A DNA stretch of 64,000 nt from Paenarthrobacter aurescens (GCF_025421775.1 NZ_JAOEFX010000006.1:186001-250000), one strand, 5' to 3'. Positions 1 to 8,953 are shown, numbered from the stretch's first letter. Notes: generated by a model not told the origin, from the sequence alone. Numbers and translations: made by a program.

Positions 1-86
1 ACCGGTAATGTCGGGGCATTCTCATGTACGGCGCCGAGCCCCAGTTATCCTTCTGGGGCCAGCCCGAAAGAATGGGGGAGGATCCC

Positions 87-1376
87 ATGCCCGCTATCGT
101 GATCGTCGGAGCCCAATGGGGCGACGAAGGCAAAGGCAAAGCAACCGATCTGCTCGGTGGCCGCGTTGACTACGTGGTCAAGCCCAACGGCGGTAACAAC
201 GCCGGGCACACCGTGGTTGTTGGCGGTGAGAAGTATGAGCTGAAGCTCCTTCCCGCGGGCATCCTGAGCCCCAACGCAATTCCTATTATTGGCAACGGCT
301 GCGTGGTGAACCTCGAGGCCCTGTTCCAGGAAATCGATGGCCTCGAAGCCCGCGGCGCGGACACGTCCCGCTTGCGCGTCTCGGCCAACGCCCATTTGGT
401 TGCCCCGTACCACCAGGTCCTGGATAAGGTGACCGAGCGCTTCCTGGGCAGCCGCGCCATTGGTACCACCGGCCGCGGTATTGGTCCTGCATACATGGAC
501 AAGGTGGCCCGCCTGGGCATCCGCGTCCAGGATGTTTTTGACGAGTCCATACTCCGCCAGAAGGTGGAAGGCTCGCTGCGCCAGAAGAACGAACTCCTGG
601 TCAAGGTGTACAACCGCCGCGACATCTTGGTGGACGAGATCGTGGAGTACTTCCTGTCGTTCGCGGAGCGGTTGCGCCCGTTGGTCATCGACAGCACGCT
701 TGAGCTCAACAACGCGCTGGACGAGGGCAAGGTTGTCCTCATGGAAGGCGGCCAGGCGACGTTCCTGGACGTCGACCACGGCACCTACCCGTTCGTCACC
801 TCGTCCAACCCCACGGCCGGCGGCGCGTCCGTTGGCTCGGGCATCGGACCCACCCGCATTTCGCGGTCCATCGGCATCATCAAGGCGTACACCACGCGTG
901 TTGGCGCCGGCCCGTTCCCCACGGAACTCTTCGACGAGATGGGCGTGTACCTGCAGAAGACAGGCGGCGAGTTCGGTGTAAACACCGGCCGTCCCCGCCG
1001 CTGCGGTTGGTACGACGCCGTCCTGGCCCGCCATGCTTCCCGCGTCAACGGTTTCACGGACTACTTCGTCACCAAGCTGGACGTCCTCACGGGCATCGAG
1101 CAGATTCCGGTTTGCGTTGCCTACGATGTTGACGGCGTCCGCCACGACGAAATGCCCATGACGCAGACCGAGTTCCACCACGCAGTGCCCATCTTCGAGT
1201 ACTTCGACGGCTGGACCGAGGACATCACCGGTGCCCGCACCCTGGAGGACCTTCCGGAGAACGCCCGCAATTACGTGCTGGCGCTCGAGAAGCTTTCCGG
1301 CACTCGCTTCTCGGCGATCGGCGTCGGCCCGGACCGCGACCAGACGATCGTGGTCCACGACCTGATCAACGACTAG
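87..1376 (+). CDS. purA: Adenylosuccinate synthetase
   Basis: Makes adenylosuccinate from IMP, aspartate and GTP, the first committed step from IMP to AMP, in the cytosol. The protein is 429 residues, the usual length. The N-terminal loop GDEGKGK is at residues 12-18 with catalytic Asp13, and His41 sits in NNAGHT, both as in the E. coli enzyme. GTTGRGIGP follows in the first half. An in-frame ATG exists at 24, but the ATG at 87 has GGGGGAG six bases upstream and begins exactly at the conserved [16 protein letters not shown] hairpin terminator follows the stop. Identity is secure. Confidence 0.97.
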   Translation: MPAIVIVGAQWGDEGKGKATDLLGGRVDYVVKPNGGNNAGHTVVVGGEKYELKLLPAGILSPNAIPIIGNGCVVNLEALFQEIDGLEARGADTSRLRVSANAHLVAPYHQVLDKVTERFLGSRAIGTTGRGIGPAYMDKVARLGIRVQDVFDESILRQKVEGSLRQKNELLVKVYNRRDILVDEIVEYFLSFAERLRPLVIDSTLELNNALDEGKVVLMEGGQATFLDVDHGTYPFVTSSNPTAGGASVGSGIGPTRISRSIGIIKAYTTRVGAGPFPTELFDEMGVYLQKTGGEFGVNTGRPRRCGWYDAVLARHASRVNGFTDYFVTKLDVLTGIEQIPVCVAYDVDGVRHDEMPMTQTEFHHAVPIFEYFDGWTEDITGARTLEDLPENARNYVLALEKLSGTRFSAIGVGPDRDQTIVVHDLIND

Positions 1377-1411
1377 CTTTACTGCCGCCTCGACTGCGGC
1401 GGACTGGATTT

Positions 1412-1468
1412 ACGACGACGGCGGGTCACCTCGGTTCCTCACGGAACCGCACGGTGGCCCGTCGTCGT
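1412..1468. terminator. Long hairpin terminator after purA
   Basis: An outer stem pairs ACGACGACGG...GGTCACC with GGTGGCCCGTCGTCGT. An inner perfect stem pairs CGGTTCC with GGAACCG around a short loop. It lies about 35 bases after the purA stop and is followed by TTTCTTCG. A closely similar two-tier hairpin occurs at 29237-29295. Confidence 0.75.
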
Positions 1469-1603
1469 TTCTTCGCGCCGTGCCGGGCTTGTAACCTCGA
1501 TCTTGCACGGACGTGGGTTGCCGGGCGTCGAATCGGCCACCGCGGCGGAGGCCCGAACTCTCCCAGGGGCCGGGACTAATTCGTCATCTGGAGGGGTTAC
1601 GCC

Positions 1604-1639
1604 ATGTGGACCAAGCCGGTGATGACGATGGGAATGTGA
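1604..1639 (+). CDS. Possible 11-residue leader peptide ahead of the DHA2 exporter
   Basis: ATG at 1604 opens an 11-codon ORF reading MWTKPVMTMGM, ending in TGA at 1637-1639. The exporter ATG follows four bases later. The mini-ORF has the better ribosome site: TGGAGGGG at 1589-1596, seven bases before its ATG. The exporter itself has only a weak purine stretch inside the mini-ORF. This arrangement fits a translated leader that couples to, or attenuates, exporter translation, as known for some resistance genes. Whether it is translated is unproven, and no database family is recognised. Confidence 0.4.
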   Translation: MWTKPVMTMGM

Positions 1640-1643
1640 GCGC

Positions 1644-3101
1644 ATGAGCACAGCAACTGACGAAGGAGTCGGGTTCCGCTCCCGGCGCGGACCCATTCTG
1701 GTTGCTCTGATGCTCGCCACCGGCCTGGTGGCGATCGATGCCACCATAGTGGCCACGGCAGTGCCTTCGATCGTTGAGGACATCGGTGGTTTCACCTCCT
1801 TCCCTTGGCTCTTCTCCGCGTACCTGTTGGCGCAGGCCGTCTCAGTACCCGTCTACGCCAAGCTCTCGGACGTCCTGGGCCGTAAGCCGGTCATCCTCCT
1901 CGGGATCGGGCTCTTCCTCCTCGGGTCGATCCTCTGCGGCGTGGCGTGGAGCATGCCGGCACTCATCGCTTTCCGGGTGCTTCAGGGCCTCGGGGCAGGT
2001 GCGGTCCAGCCTGTGGCGATCACTATTGCAGGTGACATCTACACGCTCGCTGAGCGGGCGAAGGTGCAAGGCTACCTCGCCAGTGTGTGGGCTGTGTCGT
2101 CGGTTGTAGGGCCAACGCTGGGCGGCGTCTTCGCGTCACTGGGGATCTGGCGGTGGATCTTCCTCATCAACATCCCGCTGTGCCTGCTGGCGGGTTGGAT
2201 GCTGATCCGTACCTTCCACGAGAAGGTGGAGCGTACCAAGCACCGCATAGATTATCCGGGGGCGGCGCTGCTGACGGTTTCGTTGAGCCTGCTCATTCTC
2301 GGGGCACTCCAGGGTGGTCAAGCCTGGCCCTGGAACTCGCCTATCAGCATCGGCGTTTTCGCCGGGGGAGCTGTGGTGTTCATCGCGTTCCTCCTGGTCG
2401 AGAGGAAGGCAGCGGAGCCTATCCTGCCCATGTGGGTGGTCTCCCGCCGGCTGCTGGCCACAACGGCGTTGGTCGCGTTCGGGGTGGGTGCTGTGATGCT
2501 GGGGCTCACTTCCTACGTCCCCACGTTCCTCGAAGGTGCCCTGTCCACCTCACCGCTGCTGGCCGGTCTCGCCCTGGCGGCCTTGACGCTGGGTTGGCCA
2601 ATCAGCGCTTCCCAGGCCGGCCGCTTCTATCTCCGTATCGGGTTCAGGAGTACAGCCATCATTGGCATCGTGGTCACCGTTATCGGATCGGCGGTCCTTG
2701 CCCTGACCGCCTCATCGCCCAACATTCTCCTGGTGGCGATGTCCTGCTTCATCGTCGGGCTTGGCTTGGGGCTGGTAGCAACCCCGAGCCTCATCGCCGC
2801 CCAGACCAGCGTCGAATGGAACGAGCGGGGCGTTGTCACCGGGACGAACCTTTTTGCGCGCTCCATCGGCAGTGCCATCGGCGTGGCCGTGTTTGGCGCA
2901 GTAGCCAACTCCATCTATGCCAACGGTCCAAGCGGTGGTCCGGATCCGCACACTACGGTGTCGGCGTCGTCAGCGGTCTTCCTGGCGGTGCTTGTCAGCG
3001 CAGTGCTCACCGTGGTGGCGGTGCTTGCCATGCCTGCTGAAAGCAAAGGCCGAATCGCAGATACGGCGTCGAAGGCCAGCGCGGAGCCTGCCAAGGACTA
3101 G
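1644..3101 (+). CDS. DHA2 (EmrB/QacA-type) MFS multidrug exporter
   Basis: Probable proton-driven drug exporter in the inner membrane. It has 485 residues and about fourteen hydrophobic segments, the size of the DHA2 family. The loop 2-3 motif reads KLSDVLGRKPVI. The segment RVLQGLGAGAVQPVAITI and the following GDIY are typical of DHA2 antiporters, and VVGPTLGG matches motif C of exporters. The ATG at 1644 lies four bases after the stop of a small upstream ORF with a strong ribosome site. The SMP-30 gene follows after nine bases, so they may be cotranscribed. The substrate cannot be read from the sequence. Confidence 0.88.
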   Translation: MSTATDEGVGFRSRRGPILVALMLATGLVAIDATIVATAVPSIVEDIGGFTSFPWLFSAYLLAQAVSVPVYAKLSDVLGRKPVILLGIGLFLLGSILCGVAWSMPALIAFRVLQGLGAGAVQPVAITIAGDIYTLAERAKVQGYLASVWAVSSVVGPTLGGVFASLGIWRWIFLINIPLCLLAGWMLIRTFHEKVERTKHRIDYPGAALLTVSLSLLILGALQGGQAWPWNSPISIGVFAGGAVVFIAFLLVERKAAEPILPMWVVSRRLLATTALVAFGVGAVMLGLTSYVPTFLEGALSTSPLLAGLALAALTLGWPISASQAGRFYLRIGFRSTAIIGIVVTVIGSAVLALTASSPNILLVAMSCFIVGLGLGLVATPSLIAAQTSVEWNERGVVTGTNLFARSIGSAIGVAVFGAVANSIYANGPSGGPDPHTTVSASSAVFLAVLVSAVLTVVAVLAMPAESKGRIADTASKASAEPAKD

Positions 3102-3110
3102 TCTCGAGGC

Positions 3111-3980
3111 ATGGAAAATCCGCTCGCAGGCACCCTGGAAAAGTTGTTTGAAGGCACCGTGTGGGCGGAGGGTCCTGTGTGGATTCCGGAGTCGCAGACC
3201 GTTCGCTGGAGCGATATCCCCAACAACCGCATCCTGGAGTTCGATCCCGCCACGGGTCGGGCCCGTGAGTACGCCACCGCCGTCGAATACACCAACGGCC
3301 GGACGCTGGACCGCGATGGCAGTGTGGTGCAGTGCAGCCACGGCCGCAGGCGCGTTGAGCGGGACCACGACGGCGTGGTGACAGGCATCGTCGATACGTT
3401 CGGTGGCCATCGGCTCAATTCGCCCAACGATGTGGTGGTGGCCGGCGACGGCACTGTCTGGTTTACGGACCCGCCGTACGGGATCCTGCCTGGTACAACC
3501 GAAGGTCACGAGGGCGAACAGGAATACGGTGGCTGTTACGTGTTCCGCTTCGATCCGGAATCGGAAGAGCTTACGCCGGTGGTCACGGACCTTGTTCACC
3601 CCAATGGTTTGGCTTTTTCTCCGGACGAATCGCTGTTGTATGTGGCTGACACGGCAGGTCCGGGGCTCGGGGTGCCGTTGCGGATCGCTGTCTATCCGGT
3701 TGACGGCGGCGGGTGCGGGGATGGTCGGACCTTCGTTGAGCTTGAGGACAACGCAGCCTCGGACGGATTCCGCGTTGACGTCGAAGGACGCGTGTGGACG
3801 TCCGCCGGGTCTGCGGTGCGGGTCTACGCGCCCGACGGTGAGCTGCTGACCGCCGTCGACGTTCCGGAAAGAGTCTCAAACCTTTGTTTTGGCGGAGCTG
3901 ACGGCGCCGATCTGTACATCACTGCGACGTCATCGCTCTACCGGCTGAGGACGTCTACGCAGGATGCCGCGGCGAGGTAA
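3111..3980 (+). CDS. SMP-30/gluconolactonase/LRE family protein
   Basis: Six-bladed beta-propeller lactonase-like protein of 289 residues, probably cytosolic with one bound divalent metal. Family landmarks are visible: EGPVW near residue 19 (first metal ligand Glu), GGHRLNSPNDVVV near residue 102 (ligand Asn), and LVHPNGLAFSPDESLLYVADT near residue 160 (ligand Asp follows). Such enzymes open sugar-acid lactones, but the family also contains other hydrolases, so the substrate is open. It starts nine bases after the exporter stop. No sugar-acid dehydrogenase is adjacent, so no pathway is assigned. Confidence 0.85.
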   Translation: MENPLAGTLEKLFEGTVWAEGPVWIPESQTVRWSDIPNNRILEFDPATGRAREYATAVEYTNGRTLDRDGSVVQCSHGRRRVERDHDGVVTGIVDTFGGHRLNSPNDVVVAGDGTVWFTDPPYGILPGTTEGHEGEQEYGGCYVFRFDPESEELTPVVTDLVHPNGLAFSPDESLLYVADTAGPGLGVPLRIAVYPVDGGGCGDGRTFVELEDNAASDGFRVDVEGRVWTSAGSAVRVYAPDGELLTAVDVPERVSNLCFGGADGADLYITATSSLYRLRTSTQDAAAR

Positions 3981-3991
3981 AGGAGGCGCTC

Positions 3992-4030
3992 ATGACATTC
4001 ATGGACAAGGCCCAAGGGAGGGGAGCATAA
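3992..4030 (+). other. 12-codon ORF with strong ribosome site, possible gene remnant
   Basis: AAAGGAGG at 3979-3986 precedes ATG at 3992. The ORF reads MTFMDKAQGRGA and stops at TAA 4028-4030. The opening MTFMDKA resembles, from memory, the start of small actinobacterial antitoxin-like proteins, so this may be a truncated relic. It overlaps the predicted -35 and -10 of the MarR gene. It could equally be a chance ORF after the SMP-30 stop. Confidence 0.25.
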
Positions 4031-4060
4031 TAGTTAGCAGAGCTAATTAGCATTGCTAAC
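4002..4060 (+). promoter_or_regulatory. Promoter and nested operator for the MarR/MFS pair
   Basis: A plausible promoter is TGGACA at 4002-4007, an 18-base spacer, and CATAAT at 4026-4031. Just downstream is a dyad with GTTAGCA (4033-4039) and TGCTAAC (4054-4060) as outer arms and the perfect palindrome GCTAATTAGC (4042-4051) inside. TTAGCA or its complement occurs four times. Position and shape fit autoregulation by the MarR protein encoded 30 bases downstream. Confidence 0.65.
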
Positions 4061-4090
4061 CATTATTTCCATCTCAGGAGGCGCCTCCCT

Positions 4091-4555
4091 TTGACCACGG
4101 CCAGCGAAACCCCCACCACAGCGAGCGAGCCGGAAGGCATCAGTCCGGATGCCTTGGCCATCGACCTGCGAACTGCCGTGATGCGCACATCGCGACGTCT
4201 CCGCATCGAAGCAACGGGTGATGTCATCACCCCCGGTCAGTACACGGTGTTGGTGCACTTGAATGGTGCCCCGCAGACACTCCGGGAACTGGCGGAACGC
4301 GAGCATGTCCAGGCCCCCTCAATGACACGCATTGTGAATGCCTTGACTGACCAGGGCTTCGCCACCCGGCAGGCCCATCCCGGAGACGGGCGTCAGGTCC
4401 ACATCAGCATCACTCCAGCGGGACAGGAAGTCCTTGCGGAGGCGCGCAGCCAACGGACCGCCTGGCTGGCCCAGCGCGTTGCAGGACTCAGCGAGGAGGA
4501 CCGACTGACGCTCAGCCGCGCCGCGCACATCATGCAGGAAATGAGCGCCAAATGA
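4091..4555 (+). CDS. MarR family transcriptional regulator
   Basis: Winged-helix repressor of 154 residues, the usual MarR size. The middle holds the typical sequence: QYTVLVHLNG, LRELAEREHVQAPSMTRIVNALTDQGFATRQ (recognition helix region near residues 65-95), then the wing GDGRQVHISITPAG. The start is TTG at 4091, supported by CAGGAGG at 4076-4082; no ATG or GTG gives a better fit. Its stop overlaps the start of the next MFS gene by four bases (ATGA), so the two are translationally coupled. It probably represses itself and the exporter through the dyad at 4033-4060; the ligand is unknown. Confidence 0.92.
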   Translation: MTTASETPTTASEPEGISPDALAIDLRTAVMRTSRRLRIEATGDVITPGQYTVLVHLNGAPQTLRELAEREHVQAPSMTRIVNALTDQGFATRQAHPGDGRQVHISITPAGQEVLAEARSQRTAWLAQRVAGLSEEDRLTLSRAAHIMQEMSAK

Positions 4556-5814
4556 GTGCCATGTTCCGGGCGCTCGAGAACCCCAACTACCGGGTTTGGG
4601 CGGGCGGTGCGCTGGTTTCCAACATCGGTACCTGGATGCAGCGCGTCGCCCAGGACTGGTTGGTCCTGACTGTCCTCACCAACCACTCCGGTACGGCCGT
4701 CGGCATCACCACGGCCCTTCAGTTCCTTCCCATGCTGCTGCTGGGGCCCTATGCGGGCGTGCTTGCCGATCGGTACCGCAAGCGCGTGATCCTGCTGTGG
4801 ACCCAGACCGCGATGGGGGTCTGTGGGTTGATCCTGGGCCTGCTGGTGGTCACGGGCTGGGCGCAATTGTGGCATGTCTACCTCGCCGCCCTTGCACTCG
4901 GAATTGCTGCGGCGATCGACGGTCCGGCCCGGCAGGCGTTTGTCTCCGAACTCGTAGGACCGGACAAAATTTCCAATGCCGTGGCCCTCAATTCCGCATC
5001 CTTCAACAGTGCCCGGCTTACCGGCCCAGCCATTGCCGGCCTGCTCATTGCGTGGATCGGCACAGGCCCGGTGTTCCTCATCAATGCGGTGAGCTTTGTG
5101 GCGGTCATCATTTCACTCTTCCGGGTGAAGCTCTCCCAGCTTGAGCCGAGCACTCCAGTGGTGCGCGGCAAGCATCAAGTGGTGGATGGCCTGCGCTACG
5201 TTCGGCAGCGTCCGGACCTGGTCCTCATCCTTGTCATGGTGGGGCTGCTGGGAGCCTTCGGCATGAATTTCGCTGTCACGAACTCGCTGATGGCCACCGC
5301 TGAATTTGGCATGGGGCCTGAAGAATTTGGACTCCTCGGTTCCATCATGGCCGTGGGAACACTCGCCGGCGCGCTGCTGGCCGCCCGACGATCCGGCCCC
5401 CGGCTGCGCTTCATGCTGGGAGGTGCCTTGACCTTGGGGGCATTCACCCTCCTGGCCAGCATCTCGCCAACGTTTTGGATCTATGCGGCGGTCCTCATCC
5501 CGGTGGGCCTCGCATCCATCACGTTCCTCAACAGCTGCAACACCACTATCCAGTTGTCCGTGGAACCCCAGTTCCGGGGACGGGTCCTGGCGCTGTACCT
5601 GGCCATCCTGCAAGGGGGTACGGCGATTGGTGCGCCCCTCATGGGCTGGATCGGCACGGAGTTTGGTGCTCGATGGGCGGTGGCCGCTGGAGGAGCTATC
5701 GTCCTCGCCACCGGCGTGGCATCGGTGATCCTGGTCAGCCGTCGCAGCCAACGCACCATCCGCGATCAGGTACGTGCCGCGTGGCTCCGAAGGCGCGCGA
5801 CGCAGGCTTCCTGA
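4552..5814 (+). CDS. MFS exporter (MFS_3/EntS-like)
   Basis: Inner-membrane major facilitator of 420 residues with about twelve hydrophobic segments. The opening FRALENPNYRVWAGGALVSNIGTWMQ and AQDWLVL are typical of the MFS_3 group related to enterobactin and macrolide exporters. The loop 2-3 motif reads GVLADRYRKR, and IDGPARQAFVSELVG follows in the first half. It overlaps the MarR gene by four bases, the classic regulator-exporter pairing, so efflux of a MarR ligand is likely but unspecified. A GC-rich hairpin follows the stop. Confidence 0.88.
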   Translation: MSAMFRALENPNYRVWAGGALVSNIGTWMQRVAQDWLVLTVLTNHSGTAVGITTALQFLPMLLLGPYAGVLADRYRKRVILLWTQTAMGVCGLILGLLVVTGWAQLWHVYLAALALGIAAAIDGPARQAFVSELVGPDKISNAVALNSASFNSARLTGPAIAGLLIAWIGTGPVFLINAVSFVAVIISLFRVKLSQLEPSTPVVRGKHQVVDGLRYVRQRPDLVLILVMVGLLGAFGMNFAVTNSLMATAEFGMGPEEFGLLGSIMAVGTLAGALLAARRSGPRLRFMLGGALTLGAFTLLASISPTFWIYAAVLIPVGLASITFLNSCNTTIQLSVEPQFRGRVLALYLAILQGGTAIGAPLMGWIGTEFGARWAVAAGGAIVLATGVASVILVSRRSQRTIRDQVRAAWLRRRATQAS

Positions 5815-5830
5815 GGCCCCGGCAAACGCA

Positions 5831-5870
5831 GGCCGACGACGGCGGCGGGAGGCTTCCGCCGCCAGCGGCC
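5831..5870. terminator. GC-rich hairpin after the MFS gene
   Basis: GGCGGCGG (5841-5848) pairs perfectly with CCGCCGCC (5856-5863) around a seven-base loop, and GGCCG (5831-5835) pairs with CGGCC (5866-5870) outside. No T tract follows, as is common in actinobacteria. Confidence 0.65.
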
Positions 5871-5938
5871 CCTAGGCGTGCTGCGCCCGGCCCGATACGC
5901 TGAACAAAAGCACAGCCGTGCTATCAAAGGGAGTTACC

Positions 5939-6172
5939 GTGTCAGGAAGCAACCCCGATCCTTACGAGGACAAGATCACTGGGCTGGAACCCGGAGGGGG
6001 CGTTCCACCGGGAGAGACGCCTCCCGGGGAAGCCTCGACCGCTGGGCCACAGGGCCACGATGAGGGCGGGCCGAGGAAAGGAACGCAGGTCTTCTGGCTG
6101 GCGGCGATCGGTGCGGGCGTCCTCCTGTCCTTGCTCTATTTCATCGGCTACATCGTGGGGTTTTTCGACTAG
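5939..6172 (+). CDS. DUF6480 family small membrane protein
   Basis: A 77-residue protein with a polar, Pro/Gly-rich N-terminal half and one C-terminal membrane helix (about residues 50-74, FWLAAIGAGVLLSLLYFIGYIVGFF). The segment TGLEPGGGVPPGETPP is the signature I recognise for DUF6480. GTG at 5939 is chosen because AAAGGGAG ends five bases upstream; an earlier in-frame GTG at 5918 has no such site. Function is unknown. It stands between two hairpin or convergent boundaries and looks monocistronic. Confidence 0.75.
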   Translation: MSGSNPDPYEDKITGLEPGGGVPPGETPPGEASTAGPQGHDEGGPRKGTQVFWLAAIGAGVLLSLLYFIGYIVGFFD

Positions 6173-6185
6173 GCGGCGTGGTGTT

Positions 6186-7934
6186 CTACTCGACGAGCTT
6201 CCCGGCGACGGAATCGTCCGCGTTGGCCTCGGCCAGGGCACGGAAGGAATCCGGAGCTGGAGGCAGACTTTCGAACCTGACGCCCTCATCTGTGGACCAA
6301 ACAAAGTTCCCCTGCAGTGAGGGATCTGCCGTTGGGAAGTCAGCACGGTTGTGGGCGCCGCGGGTTTCGCGGCGTTCAAGGGCGCACTCAAGCGTGGCTC
6401 GTGCTGCCAGCAGGGAACCGAGCAGGTCGTAGGCGTGGGCCAGGTCATCGAACCCTGCGATGTCCGGATGGGCGGTAACCAGCTGGGCGCGCTCTTCCAA
6501 AGCGGTCAGCTTGGCGAGTCCTTGTTCCAGGCCCTGTTCGGTGCGCACCACCCCGGCGTGTTCGGTCATGAGGTTGCGCAGTTCACGCTGCAGCCGCCGG
6601 GCGGACTCTGTTCCGCGTTCACTGAGCAGTGACTGCATTTCCCCGCGGGCTATTGCGACGGCGGCGGCATCCCGGACGATATGGGTGCGCGAATGGACGT
6701 AGCGGGCAACATGCTCGCCGGTGATACGTCCGTAGACGAGGAGCTCAATCAGTGAATTCCCGCCAAGGCGGTTGGCGCCGTGCAGCCCGGAAGAGGCCTC
6801 GCCGATTGCGTAGAGGCCGTTCACGCCCGTTCCGTGGTCCTCCGGTGCAACCCAGACCCCGCCCATCGAGTAATGAGCGGTAGGCGCAATTTCGATTTTT
6901 GTGGTGGTGATGTCCAGCATCTGCAGGTCGATCAGGGTGCGATAGACCCGTGGCAGCTTTTCCATGATGGTTTCCCGCGGCAGGTGGGAGACGTCCAGAT
7001 ACACGCCGCCCTTCTCGGTCCCGCGACCTTCCGCGACTTCGGTGAATGCGGCCAGCGCAACCCGGTCCCGGGTGGAAAGTTCCATGCGCTCAGGGTCGTA
7101 GCGTTCCATGAAGCGCTCGCCGAGAGCGTTGGTGAGGATGCCTCCTTCTCCACGCGCGGCTTCGGAGACCAGCGTCCCGGCCGCGTCGTCGGGCTCCAAG
7201 AGGCCGGAAGGGTGGAACTGGACCAGCTCGGCGTCGCGGATTCGGGCTCCGGCCAGGGCGGCCAGCCGGAAGGAATCCCCGGTGTTCTCATCTCGCCGGG
7301 ACGACGTGTGCCGCCAGATGCGGGTATGTCCGCCTGCGGCCAGGATGACCGCATCTGCGTGAATTTGCACGGGGGTGCCGTCAACTATGTCGAATCCGTA
7401 AGCACCGAAGACGGTGCCGTCGGCGACGAGCAACCGGGTGATGTAAACGGTGTCGATGACCGGCACGTTCAACTCTGCGGCCCGGCGCATCAGCGTGCGC
7501 TGGATCTCCAACCCGGTGTAGTCCCCTGCGTAGGCGGTGCGGCGATACTTGTGCGCGCCGAAGAAGCGCTGCGAGATGCGGCCATCTTCCTCCCGGGCGA
7601 ACGGCATGCCCCACTGTTCAAGGTCCTCGATGCCCCGGGCCGCATTGCGGGCTACTGTCTCGACGATGGACGGATCGGCCAGGAAATAGGACTCCCGCAA
7701 GGTGTCGGCGGCGTGCTGCTGCCAGCTGTCCTCGGGGTCCATGGTGCCCAAAGCGGCATTGATGCCACCGGCGGCCAGGCTCGTGTGGGCGTCATGCTTG
7801 CGGCGCTTGCCCACCGCCAGCACCTGCACGCCTTGTTGGGCGAGTTCAATGGACGCCCGCAGGCCGGCGCCGCCAGTGCCGATGACCAGCACGGTGGTAG
7901 ACATAAGGCGTTCTGGAATCGTGTTGAGGTTCAT
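6186..7934 (-). CDS. Fumarate reductase/succinate dehydrogenase-type flavoprotein
   Basis: FAD-binding oxidoreductase of 582 residues related to SdhA, FrdA and NadB. The Rossmann motif VIGTGGAGLRA is at residues 18-28. His50 in AHTSLAAGGI is where SdhA/FrdA attach FAD covalently; NadB lacks this His. SEAARGEGG and HYSMGG carry the usual active-site Arg and His. No iron-sulfur or membrane subunit gene is adjacent, so it may be a standalone fumarate reductase or use subunits elsewhere. ATG at 7934 fits the promoter at 7959-7988; a second ATG at 7904 is possible. It is divergent from a LysR gene that probably controls it. Confidence 0.83.
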   Translation of the reverse strand: MNLNTIPERLMSTTVLVIGTGGAGLRASIELAQQGVQVLAVGKRRKHDAHTSLAAGGINAALGTMDPEDSWQQHAADTLRESYFLADPSIVETVARNAARGIEDLEQWGMPFAREEDGRISQRFFGAHKYRRTAYAGDYTGLEIQRTLMRRAAELNVPVIDTVYITRLLVADGTVFGAYGFDIVDGTPVQIHADAVILAAGGHTRIWRHTSSRRDENTGDSFRLAALAGARIRDAELVQFHPSGLLEPDDAAGTLVSEAARGEGGILTNALGERFMERYDPERMELSTRDRVALAAFTEVAEGRGTEKGGVYLDVSHLPRETIMEKLPRVYRTLIDLQMLDITTTKIEIAPTAHYSMGGVWVAPEDHGTGVNGLYAIGEASSGLHGANRLGGNSLIELLVYGRITGEHVARYVHSRTHIVRDAAAVAIARGEMQSLLSERGTESARRLQRELRNLMTEHAGVVRTEQGLEQGLAKLTALEERAQLVTAHPDIAGFDDLAHAYDLLGSLLAARATLECALERRETRGAHNRADFPTADPSLQGNFVWSTDEGVRFESLPPAPDSFRALAEANADDSVAGKLVE

Positions 7935-7958
7935 GGTCCCCACGCTAGAAGGAACAGC

Positions 7959-7988
7959 ATCATGTCTCCAATGAATTGTTCGAGTCAA
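7959..7988 (-). promoter_or_regulatory. Promoter of the flavoprotein gene
   Basis: On the minus strand, TTGACT (7988-7983) is followed after 18 bases by CATGAT (7964-7959). A start about seven bases further would give a 5' leader of roughly 18 bases before ATG 7934. The divergent LysR gene starts at 8006, so the LysR protein could act on this stretch. Confidence 0.5.
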
Positions 7989-8005
7989 GTCGATGCGTTT
8001 ACGCT

Positions 8006-8947
8006 ATGACCATGAAGCTAGAGCAGTTACGCTCCTTTGAGACGATCGCCCGGGTGGGCCATTTCACACGCGCGGCCGAGCAACTGTTTCTCGCGCAACC
8101 TTCCCTCAGCAGGCAGATCGCAGCACTTGAGGCCGATCTTGGAATGGCCCTTTTCCACCGCGGACCGTCCGGAGCGACTCTGACCAATGCGGGGGAGCTC
8201 CTCCTGCCCATCGCCCGGCGCATGCTCGGTGACGCGCAGACCGCGCGGGAGCAGATGAACGAGCTTGCAGGGTTGCGCCGGGGTCGCATTCGTCTGGGTG
8301 CTCCACCTACCCTGTGCGTCTCACTGGTGGCCGATGTACTGGCCGCATTCCGAAGCGCGCACCCCGGAGTGGAATTGCACATCACTGAAGGCGGCTCGCG
8401 CTTCCTGGTTGGCGCCCTCCACGAAGGCGCTTTGGACCTGGCTCTTGTCGTCACCCGCGGAACGGACCCCGCCGTGCAGGGCACTGAACTGGTTCCGTTG
8501 CTGACGGAGGAGCTGGTGGTTGTCTCCGCCTCCGGATCAGCGACGCCGGAAGAACTCACCCTGGAAGAGTTGGCGCGCATTCCGCAGGTGGCTTTCAACC
8601 GAAGCTATGACCTGCGGATGGCTACCGAGGCTGCGTTCTCCGCCGGCGGCTTGGAGCCCGTGATCGCCGTCGAAGGCGCCGAGATGGACGCCGTGCTACG
8701 GTTCGTGGAACGGGGACTGGGTGTGGCGGTGGTGCCGGCAATGGTAGTCATCGGTCGGCCCGGACTCCGCAGTACCCGCCTGGTCAATCCTTCGCTGACA
8801 AGAACAGTCAACCTGGCCCGACGCAACGACATTGGACCCTCAGCAGCCGTTGCAGCAATGCAGGAGTTCATCTTCAGCACAGTGGACCGGCTGGCGGCCC
8901 CTGGAACCGACCTTGCACGGCTGGTCACGCCAACAGCACGTCACTGA
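8006..8947 (+). CDS. LysR family transcriptional regulator
   Basis: Standard LysR regulator of 313 residues. The N-terminal HTH reads KLEQLRSFETIARVGHFTRAAEQLFLAQPSLSRQIAALEADLG (about residues 3-45), followed by the two-lobed ligand domain. It starts at ATG 8006 or 8012; neither has a clear ribosome site. It is divergent from the fumarate-reductase-type flavoprotein and convergent with malate dehydrogenase, with only six bases between the two stops and no visible terminator. Control of the flavoprotein gene, perhaps in response to a C4 acid, is the natural inference. Confidence 0.92.
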   Translation: MTMKLEQLRSFETIARVGHFTRAAEQLFLAQPSLSRQIAALEADLGMALFHRGPSGATLTNAGELLLPIARRMLGDAQTAREQMNELAGLRRGRIRLGAPPTLCVSLVADVLAAFRSAHPGVELHITEGGSRFLVGALHEGALDLALVVTRGTDPAVQGTELVPLLTEELVVVSASGSATPEELTLEELARIPQVAFNRSYDLRMATEAAFSAGGLEPVIAVEGAEMDAVLRFVERGLGVAVVPAMVVIGRPGLRSTRLVNPSLTRTVNLARRNDIGPSAAVAAMQEFIFSTVDRLAAPGTDLARLVTPTARH

Positions 8948-8953
8948 GGGATA

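Noticed and set aside
45..1358. Long minus-strand ORF opposite purA
   Set aside because: Reverse-strand frames stay open by codon bias in GC-rich DNA. No family similarity, and purA is certain.
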